A stretch of DNA of 28,495 nucleotides, from positions 1 through 28,495 of the forward strand of contig CALIAD010000131.1 in NCBI GenBank assembly GCA_938041635.1, read 5' to 3'. This stretch comes from an uncultured Atopobium sp. GTDB lineage: Bacteria; Actinomycetota; Coriobacteriia; Coriobacteriales; Atopobiaceae. Under the pieces are notes generated by a model. It was given only the letters and a program-made list of their open reading frames with translations. It was not told where the DNA came from and did not search any database. Of this stretch, positions 21,128 through 27,006 are shown in pieces; positions within the stretch are counted from its first letter, which is position 1; each line of letters starts with the position of its first letter. Made by a program: the position numbers and the translations under genes.

Positions 21128-23296
21128 ATGCGCTTTACAATTACTAATGAAATCTCAGGTCGCATTCGTGCAAAATGCGACCTGGGTCATATTGATGAGG
21201 CTGAAGCCCGTGGTATTTCCTATGAGCTGATGCGTGTTGACGGAGTTCGTCACGCTGAAGTTCACATGGCAAACGGTTCTCTCTTGCTAAGGTTTGACCC
21301 TCTCAAGAGAGATCAGGTACTTGCGGCTGTTGGCGCTTTTGATGTCTTGAACTTGCCACGAGAAGAAGAGGCAGGTCTTGAGGACTTCTGTAGCTCAATT
21401 GAGATGGCTCTTGAGAACAATCGCTTCCAGATGGAGGTTGTGACCACATTCGCACGCCGCTGGATTATACGTTTTTTGCCACTGCCTGCAGTTGCTAACT
21501 ACGCTTACGTTATTCTCCGCGCCATTCCATTTGTCGTGGAAGGCGTTAAGCGCCTGTTTAAGAAAGAGCTGACCGTTGAGGTTTTGGACGCAACTGCTAT
21601 CACCACTTCAATTCTAAGAAATGAGTGGGCAGATGCATCTACGGTCATGTTCTTGCTTGAGCTGTCTGCTGCTATGGAGAACCACGTGGCAAGCCGAGCA
21701 CGTCTTGCACTTCGTGATGGCCTAATCACTCGTTCTGAGAACGTCTGGGCTCGTATTGACGGCAAGGACGTTATGATTGCCCTTTCTGAGGTTGAGAAGG
21801 GTATGATTTTGCACCAGCGCGCTGGTGGCGTTCTTCCTGTTGACGGCAAAGTTGTTGAAGGCATTGGCCAGATGAACGAGGCCGCCATGACAGGTGAGTC
21901 TCGCCTTGTTACCAAAGAGCCTGGTTCAACCGTTTACGCAGGCACCGCTCTTGAAGATGGTGACCTTATGGTAAGCGTCACTGCTCCTCCAGGAATGTCT
22001 CGTATCGACAATATTGTTGATATGGTTGAGCAGTCTGCTGAGCTTAAGGCTGGCGCACAGTCTAAGGCAGAGCGCCTTTCTGATGCATTGGTTCCTTACA
22101 GCTTCCTTGCCTTCTTTGGTATTTGGGGCATTACCCGAAACATCACTAAGGCTATGACCGTTCTTATGGTTGACTATTCCTGCGCCATTAAGCTTTCCAC
22201 TCCTGTTGCAGTGGGTAGCGCAATGGATGAGGCAGCTAAGTTTGGCATGACGGTTAAGGGCGGAAAATACCTCGAGAAGATCGCTGCTGCTGATCTTATC
22301 GTCTTTGATAAGACCGGTACGCTGACAAAGGCAGTTCCACATGTTGAGTGCATTGTCAGCTTCTGTGGTCGCACCGAGGACCAGCTTCTGCGTCTTGCTG
22401 CATGTATTGAGGAGCACTTCCCACACAGCATGGCTCGAGCAATTGTGAACGAGGCAAAGGTACGTGGCCTCAAGCACAATGACGAGTTCCACGCAGAGGT
22501 TAAGTATGTTGTTGCTCACGGTATTCGTACCAAGGTTAACGACAAAGAGGTCTGCATTGGCTCAGCTCACTTCATTTTTGATGACGAGAAGACCCCAATG
22601 CCCGAGGGAATTCAAGACGACCTTGCACAGATTGCTCCAACCTCGTCCATTATCTTTATGTCCGAGGATTCAAAACTTATTGCAGCAATTTGTATTACCG
22701 ATCCTGTAAGGGAAGATGCAGCAGCAACTATTACGCAGCTCCGTGCTCTTGGTGTTAAGCGTATGGTTATGCTGACCGGCGACTCAGAAAACGTTGCAGC
22801 AAGTGTTGCTAACAAGCTTGGTCTTGATGACTATGTAGCACAGATTCTCCCAGAGGATAAGTGTGAGTATGTTAAGAAGTTCCAGCAGGAGGGCTACACC
22901 GTTGCAATGGTTGGCGACGGTATCAACGATTCACCTGCACTAGCTGTATCTGATGTTTCACTGGCGCTTTCTGATGCAACTGATATTGCTCGTGCTGTTG
23001 CGGATATTTCAATTAAGAATGACTCGCTTGAATCTTTGGTAATCATGCGTCTTTTGGGCCAGCAGGTAATGAAGAGGATTCATGCTGACTATCGCACGAT
23101 TGTTGCGCTGAACAGCTCTTTCATCGCTGCGGGTGTAGCAGGTCTTATTACTGTAAGTACTGCTGCATATATGCACAATCTTCTGACACTTATGGTAACG
23201 CTTGCAAACACAAGGTCACTGCTTACCACTGCAGCTCATAACCCTAATGTTCCTTCTGAGGTAAAGATGCTCTTGACTGAAGGACAGATTGCTTAG
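21128..23296 (+). CDS. P1B-type heavy-metal ATPase with YSCA membrane motif
   Basis: A 722-residue metal pump. The first 80 residues have the fold pattern of an HMA-like domain without CxxC. Actuator motif TGES (AAMTGESRLV), phosphorylation site DKTGTLT with D394, the HP-like EEHFPHSMA, and the hinge GDGINDSPA at 596-604 are all present. The ion-binding helix, normally CPC or SPC, reads DYSCAIKLSTPVAV (D349-C352), as in a P1B subgroup that includes actinobacterial CtpC-like pumps by my recollection; Mn, Fe or Zn export are all possible. Two membrane helices follow near 655-700. Two conserved neighbours (DUF6110 gene, OhrR-like site) support a role in metal stress. It ends before a strong terminator. 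Confidence 0.93.
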   Translation: MRFTITNEISGRIRAKCDLGHIDEAEARGISYELMRVDGVRHAEVHMANGSLLLRFDPLKRDQVLAAVGAFDVLNLPREEEAGLEDFCSSIEMALENNRFQMEVVTTFARRWIIRFLPLPAVANYAYVILRAIPFVVEGVKRLFKKELTVEVLDATAITTSILRNEWADASTVMFLLELSAAMENHVASRARLALRDGLITRSENVWARIDGKDVMIALSEVEKGMILHQRAGGVLPVDGKVVEGIGQMNEAAMTGESRLVTKEPGSTVYAGTALEDGDLMVSVTAPPGMSRIDNIVDMVEQSAELKAGAQSKAERLSDALVPYSFLAFFGIWGITRNITKAMTVLMVDYSCAIKLSTPVAVGSAMDEAAKFGMTVKGGKYLEKIAAADLIVFDKTGTLTKAVPHVECIVSFCGRTEDQLLRLAACIEEHFPHSMARAIVNEAKVRGLKHNDEFHAEVKYVVAHGIRTKVNDKEVCIGSAHFIFDDEKTPMPEGIQDDLAQIAPTSSIIFMSEDSKLIAAICITDPVREDAAATITQLRALGVKRMVMLTGDSENVAASVANKLGLDDYVAQILPEDKCEYVKKFQQEGYTVAMVGDGINDSPALAVSDVSLALSDATDIARAVADISIKNDSLESLVIMRLLGQQVMKRIHADYRTIVALNSSFIAAGVAGLITVSTAAYMHNLLTLMVTLANTRSLLTTAAHNPNVPSEVKMLLTEGQIA

Positions 23297-23338
23297 AACG
23301 CACTTGTGCGTCAACAAAGTATTTTTAGATCGCGTCAG

Positions 23339-23377
23339 AGCTCTCGTTTCTTATTCGTAAGAGGCGGGAGCTTTTTT
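23339..23377 (+). terminator. Rho-independent terminator after the P-type ATPase
   Basis: AGCTCTCG (23339-23346) pairs with CGGGAGCT (23365-23372) with one T-G pair. An inner CTTA/TAAG pairing closes on a TTCG loop. Six T follow. Confidence 0.82.
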
Positions 23378-23420
23378 CTGTCTTGAATTGTCAAAAAGTG
23401 AAAATATTTTGAGTTTTCTC

Positions 23421-23448
23421 TTGCATTTAGTTAGCTAAGGCTTACACT
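23421..23448 (+). promoter_or_regulatory. Promoter with TTAG-CTAA palindrome before the DUF3793 leader
   Basis: TTGCAT (23421-23426) and TACACT (23443-23448) are spaced by 16 bases. TTAGTTAGCTAA (23427-23438), with the palindromic core TTAGCTAA, fills the spacer. The start site would fall at about 23455, where the first helix of the leader begins. The box resembles the feo site and DtxR-family sites. Confidence 0.5.
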
Positions 23449-23455
23449 TTAAATA

Positions 23456-23600
23456 GTTAGAAGAGGTTAACTTGTTAAGGTTTTTATATAACAGGAGCTA
23501 GTTCTAACAAAATTGCTTTATCAGCCCGGAACCTTTCCCCTCTCCAAGGGTCCGGAATCCAGGCGCCGTCGGCTCCCTTTTAGTCGGCGGCGCATTTTTA
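23456..23600 (+). ncRNA. Structured leader RNA ending in a terminator, before DUF3793
   Basis: About 145 bases of leader fold into GTTAGAA/TTCTAAC (23456-23462/23502-23508) enclosing CTTGTTA/TAACAGG (23471-23477/23489-23495). Then comes a hairpin, CCGGA (23526-23530) with TCCGG (23551-23555), extended by CCTT/AAGG, whose loop holds CCCCTCTCC (23537-23545). A terminator hairpin ends 3 bases before the SD of the DUF3793 gene. A terminator so placed implies attenuation, a riboswitch-like decision or a stand-alone small RNA with occasional read-through. It does not match a riboswitch I know. It shares its layout and the CCCTCTCC loop with the small RNA at 18011. Confidence 0.6.
23563..23599 (+). 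terminator. Terminator/attenuator in the DUF3793 leader
   Basis: GCGCCGTCGGCT (23563-23574) pairs with AGTCGGCGGCGC (23582-23593), 12 bp with two G-T pairs, followed by ATTTTT. It lies between the leader promoter and the gene, so full-length mRNA needs read-through. Confidence 0.82.
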
Positions 23601-23619
23601 AGAAGGGAGCAAGTACGGT

Positions 23620-24366
23620 ATGGATTGTCTTACTTCTTTTGAGAATTCATCGCTCCTAGACGTTACTTCTCCCTATGCATATTCCGCTGATAAAAAGCCT
23701 GTTTTTAATGAGGGTGCGAGAGTGTATACTCCCGAGCTCTGTCACGATTTTGCTACAACATTTGTTCGCTGTGCTGCTGGTGTTATTGCTCACGTTAAGC
23801 CGGCTGCGCTCTTTTCATTCACGTCCCACAAGTCTTGCAGTTCATGCACAAGTCTCATTTGCGCCGATCCAACACTGAGGGCATTTCTATGCAACGCTAC
23901 TCACGAGCTCTCACTGTTTGGGGTCACACTCCTTGCTACCTCTGCTATTTCTGGCGGAAAGGTGACGTTTGTTGCCTATAGACCTGAGCTTGTTGGGGAT
24001 ATTCTCGCCAAATCAGAGCACTGTGAGTTTCTGGCTGCCTTTGGCCATTCCACTGAGTCAGTGCAGGCGTTGATGAAGAGCATGCGTTCAAGAATTTTTG
24101 CTTTTCACGCAAGAAAAGCCGCGTTTCCGCACGAGATTGGACTGGTACTGGGCTATCCACTTGCTGATGTTCAGGGCTTTATGAATGGACAGTCTGAGCT
24201 TTTTACTGGTGCTTGGAAAGTCTATGACAACACGGAAGAAACTCGCCTTCGCCTCGAGAGACTTAAAGATGCAGAAGACCAGTGTAAGCATCGTTTTTAT
24301 CAAGGGGAATCTTTAGCGCAGATTCTCTCATCGTATGGCAATACCAAGAAATGTCAGGTTGCATAA
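23620..24366 (+). CDS. DUF3793 family protein
   Basis: A 248-residue cytoplasmic protein. The family signature is FPHEIGLVLGYPLADVQGFMNG at about 168-189, preceded by a VTFVAYRPELV strand and followed by a GAWKVYDN segment. The N-terminal half has a Cys cluster (HKSCSSCTSLICAD) that could bind metal or be redox active. DUF3793 proteins have no proven activity to my knowledge and are often found beside flavodoxin and Feo genes, as here, which suggests a part in iron limitation or iron-sulfur economy (inference). AAGGGAG (23603-23609) is the SD. Flavodoxin follows after 84 bases. Confidence 0.8.
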   Translation: MDCLTSFENSSLLDVTSPYAYSADKKPVFNEGARVYTPELCHDFATTFVRCAAGVIAHVKPAALFSFTSHKSCSSCTSLICADPTLRAFLCNATHELSLFGVTLLATSAISGGKVTFVAYRPELVGDILAKSEHCEFLAAFGHSTESVQALMKSMRSRIFAFHARKAAFPHEIGLVLGYPLADVQGFMNGQSELFTGAWKVYDNTEETRLRLERLKDAEDQCKHRFYQGESLAQILSSYGNTKKCQVA

Positions 24367-24450
24367 GGGGTGTGCTTGAATTTCTTGTTGAGGTATTGAA
24401 AGTAATGTGTAGTTTTCCAGGGGGAACCTGGACACAGAAGGAGGAAATGT

Positions 24451-24855
24451 ATGAGTAAAGTAGCAGTTGTGTATTGGTCCATGACGGGCAATACTGAGGC
24501 AATGGCAAAAGAGCTTGCAAGTGCTGCAGACACCGAGGCTATTGAGTCTTCTGAGTTCTCTGCAGATATGTGCGATCAGTACGATGCATTTGCTTTTGGT
24601 TGCCCTGCTATGGGTGACGAGGAGCTTGATCCTGATTTTGAGGAGCTCTTCAACGATTGCGCTGGCAAGCTTGGTCAGAAGCCGACCGCTCTCTTTGGTT
24701 CTTATGACTGGGGAACCGGCGACTGGATGGAGACTTGGAAGCAGAATGCTGAAGCAGAGGGTGTCAACGTTGTTGAGACTTTTATCTGCAACCTTGAGCC
24801 AGATGACGATGCTCTTGAGGCTCTTCGTGGCCTTGGTGCAAAGCTTTCTGCTTAA
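24451..24855 (+). CDS. Flavodoxin, short-chain
   Basis: A 134-residue FMN-binding electron carrier. The phosphate loop SMTGNTEAMA is at about 10-19, the 50s loop GCPAMGDEEL follows, and GSYDWGTGDWM is the isoalloxazine-stacking 90s loop. Flavodoxin replaces ferredoxin in low iron, which fits its place after the iron-related DUF3793 gene. The SD GAAGGAGG is strong. The gap upstream contains a small hairpin CCAGG/CCTGG (24417-24431), probably not a terminator. Confidence 0.93.
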   Translation: MSKVAVVYWSMTGNTEAMAKELASAADTEAIESSEFSADMCDQYDAFAFGCPAMGDEELDPDFEELFNDCAGKLGQKPTALFGSYDWGTGDWMETWKQNAEAEGVNVVETFICNLEPDDDALEALRGLGAKLSA

Positions 24856-24873
24856 GCTGCATTACGATTTTTA

Positions 24874-24952
24874 CTGTTGCTGTTAAATTTTGCGAGAAAA
24901 AACATCATTTTTTGAATAATCTAGAAAATGATGGGTAGTAAAACAGCAACAG
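24874..24952 (+). promoter_or_regulatory. Nested inverted repeats covering the leader of the HMA gene
   Basis: CTGTTGCTGTT (24874-24884) pairs perfectly with AACAGCAACAG (24942-24952), 11 bp. Within it, CATCATTTT (24903-24911) pairs perfectly with AAAATGATG (24925-24933). The outer helix ends at the first base of the SD GAAGGGAAG (24952-24960). This looks like a leader RNA able to control translation or termination of the HMA gene, or a double operator. Confidence 0.5.
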
Positions 24953-24965
24953 AAGGGAAGTTTGT

Positions 24966-25358
24966 ATGTCACCAATCAATATTATTGTTATTCTTGCTGT
25001 TGTAGCGCTTTGCGGTTTTGCGGTTTATCGTGTTTACGGAATTGCTGCAGGTAAAAAAGGCTGCTGCTCTGATGAGGGAACAGGCGTTACTACCTGTAAC
25101 ACAGAGCAGGTTTCTGCTGCAGATGGTCCAGAAGACAAAGATGAATCTCATTACCCTTATGTTCAAACATTTGAGATTGGTGGTATGACTTGCCAGAACT
25201 GCGTCAATCATGTGACTCGAGCTCTCGATAGTATTGAAGGAACATGGGCGCAGGTTACTCTAGCTGGTGGTCAGGCACGTATCCTCAGCAAAAATCCAAT
25301 TGATGTCGATGCGTACCGAGCTGCCGTAGAGAAAGAAGGCTACCGTCTTCGTGCGTAA
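24966..25358 (+). CDS. Membrane-anchored Cys-rich protein with C-terminal HMA domain
   Basis: A 130-residue protein. The N-terminus (helix at about 4-21, then GKKGCCSDEG) resembles FeoB-associated Cys-rich membrane proteins. A linker carries one more Cys, and residues about 65-130 form a heavy-metal-associated domain with the metal motif GMTCQNC (C76, C79). HMA domains carry Cu(I), Zn(II) or similar soft metals. The combination would present an HMA domain at the membrane, perhaps delivering metal to the P1B ATPase, whose own N-terminus lacks CxxC (inference). Long nested inverted repeats cover its leader. Confidence 0.83.
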   Translation: MSPINIIVILAVVALCGFAVYRVYGIAAGKKGCCSDEGTGVTTCNTEQVSAADGPEDKDESHYPYVQTFEIGGMTCQNCVNHVTRALDSIEGTWAQVTLAGGQARILSKNPIDVDAYRAAVEKEGYRLRA

Positions 25359-25431
25359 GCACAACAAGATCTTCTCGCAAGAAACAAACTTTGAAGAAAT
25401 TTTGTAAAACTTGCGTAATAGCTGTGCAAAG

Positions 25432-25470
25432 TAGCGCTCTTTGGCTTGTTTAATCAGCCGAAGAGCGCTA
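25432..25470 (+). other. Long hairpin in the 255-base gap before rpsA
   Basis: TAGCGCTCTT (25432-25441) pairs perfectly with AAGAGCGCTA (25461-25470), and the stem continues with T-G and GGCT/AGCC to 15 bp. No T tract follows, so a plain terminator is doubtful. It ends the HMA transcript or opens the rpsA leader. No protein is seen in the gap. Confidence 0.55.
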
Positions 25471-25586
25471 TCCTATTGCCCGTATGGCGTCAAGCTATGC
25501 ACTGTATCTGTTGGCCCCCGAGAGCATGTAAGTTTCCGAGTAGAGAAGCCCACGTATTGGCACTCTGGCAGCAACCATGTTGACCG

Positions 25587-25609
25587 GGGCCCCGTTTTGG
25601 AAGGGGTCC
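25587..25609 (+). promoter_or_regulatory. rpsA leader hairpin that hides the SD
   Basis: GGGCCCC (25587-25593) can pair with GGGGTCC (25603-25609), with one G-T pair and a 9-base loop. The SD AAGGGG (25601-25606) would be covered. S1 controls its own synthesis in some bacteria, and this is a plausible site (inference). Confidence 0.4.
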
Positions 25610-25613
25610 ACCT

Positions 25614-26858
25614 TTGAGTGAGATTCAGAACTCGTCCATCTTCTCTTTGGATGAAATTTCCGATGAGGAAATGAACAGCCTGATCGACGGCACTGTCACC
25701 GACTTTGATGAGGGAGATCTTGTCAACGGCACCGTCGTCAAGATTGAGCGCGATGAGGTCCTCGTAGACATTGGCTACAAGTCTGAGGGCGTTATTCCTG
25801 CTCGTGAGCTTTCTATTCGTAAAGACGTTAACCCTGCAGAGGTCATCTCTCTGGGTGAGGACGTCGAGGCTCTTGTTCTCCAGAAAGAGGACAAAGAGGG
25901 CCGTCTGGTTCTCTCCAAGAAGCGTGCTGAGTACGAGCGTGCTTGGAAGGCAGTTGAGGATAAGTTCAACGCTGGTGAGACCGTTGAGGGCGAGGTTATC
26001 GAGGTTGTTAAGGGCGGCCTGATTCTTGACATTGGCCTCCGTGGCTTCCTGCCTGCATCCCTTGTTGACCTCCGTCGTGTCAAGGATCTTGGTGCATTCA
26101 TGGGCACTCGTATTGAGGCTCGTGTTATCGAGATGGATCGCAACCGCAACAACGTTGTTCTTTCTCGCCGTATTGTTCTTGAGGAGGCTCGTAAGGCAGA
26201 GCGTCAGGACATCCTAGGCAAGCTCCAGGTTGGCATGAAGCTCAAGGGTACTGTTTCCTCCATCGTTGAGTTTGGTGCATTTGTTGACCTTGGCGGCATT
26301 GACGGCCTGGTTCACATTTCCGAGCTTTCTTGGAACCACGTTAACCACCCATCTGAGGTTGTTAAGGTTGGCCAGGAGGTTGAGGTTCAGGTTCTCGACG
26401 TTGACCTTAACCGTGAGCGTATCTCCCTTGGTCTTAAGCAGACTTCCGAGGATCCATGGCGCGTACTTGTTTCCAAGTATCCAGTTGACGCTATCATTGA
26501 GGGCACTGTCACCAAGCTTGTTACCTTCGGTGCATTTGTTGACCTTGGCAACGGCGTTGAGGGTCTCGTCCACATCTCCGAGATGGCTAAGCAGCACGTC
26601 ACCGCTCCATCTCAGGTCTGCAAGGTTGGCGACGTTGTACAGGTAAAGGTCATGGAGATTGATCTTGACCGCCGTCGCATCTCCCTGTCTATGAAGGCAG
26701 CTGCAGAGACCCTTGGCATTGACATTGAGGTCACTCCACTTCCAGAGGAGGAGCGTGCAGCAGCAGAGGCAGCAGCAGCTGAGGCTGAGGCTGATCTTGA
26801 GGCTCACCTTGTTGAGTCTGAGGCTAACGCACAGGCAACCGAAGAGGCTGCAGAGTAG
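25614..26858 (+). CDS. rpsA: 30S ribosomal protein S1
   Basis: A 414-residue protein with four S1 RNA-binding domains, at about 34-104, 120-188, 205-275 and 293-362. The last two carry the typical GAFVDLG-GLVHISE core. The four-domain form is usual in Gram-positive bacteria; E. coli S1 has six. The acidic N-terminus and the Glu/Ala-rich end (about 370-414) are tails. S1 helps bring mRNA to the 30S subunit. TTG 25614 is the only start fitting SD AAGGGG (25601-25606), giving MSEIQ; no in-frame ATG occurs before the first conserved part. High expression is expected. A perfect terminator follows. Confidence 0.96.
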   Translation: MSEIQNSSIFSLDEISDEEMNSLIDGTVTDFDEGDLVNGTVVKIERDEVLVDIGYKSEGVIPARELSIRKDVNPAEVISLGEDVEALVLQKEDKEGRLVLSKKRAEYERAWKAVEDKFNAGETVEGEVIEVVKGGLILDIGLRGFLPASLVDLRRVKDLGAFMGTRIEARVIEMDRNRNNVVLSRRIVLEEARKAERQDILGKLQVGMKLKGTVSSIVEFGAFVDLGGIDGLVHISELSWNHVNHPSEVVKVGQEVEVQVLDVDLNRERISLGLKQTSEDPWRVLVSKYPVDAIIEGTVTKLVTFGAFVDLGNGVEGLVHISEMAKQHVTAPSQVCKVGDVVQVKVMEIDLDRRRISLSMKAAAETLGIDIEVTPLPEEERAAAEAAAAEAEADLEAHLVESEANAQATEEAAE

Positions 26859-26886
26859 AGCACTTTGCGCATCTAGAGATTTGTCA

Positions 26887-26918
26887 AGAGACGTCATCGA
26901 AAGATGACGTCTCTTTTT
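26887..26918 (+). terminator. Rho-independent terminator after rpsA
   Basis: AGAGACGTCATC (26887-26898) pairs perfectly with GATGACGTCTCT (26903-26914) around a GAAA tetraloop, followed by a T run. Confidence 0.92.
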
Positions 26919-27006
26919 ATGTAAGTAACAAATATCTCCATTCCTTCAACAGGGTGTTAATGCGAAAATATAACGCTAAGTTTTTATTCTGAGGAGGAAT
27001 ACGCCT

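Noticed and set aside
23456..23600. Known metal or flavin riboswitch (M-box, FMN, NiCo, yybP-ykoY)
   Set aside because: I could not find their conserved core sequences in the leader, so I left it unclassified.
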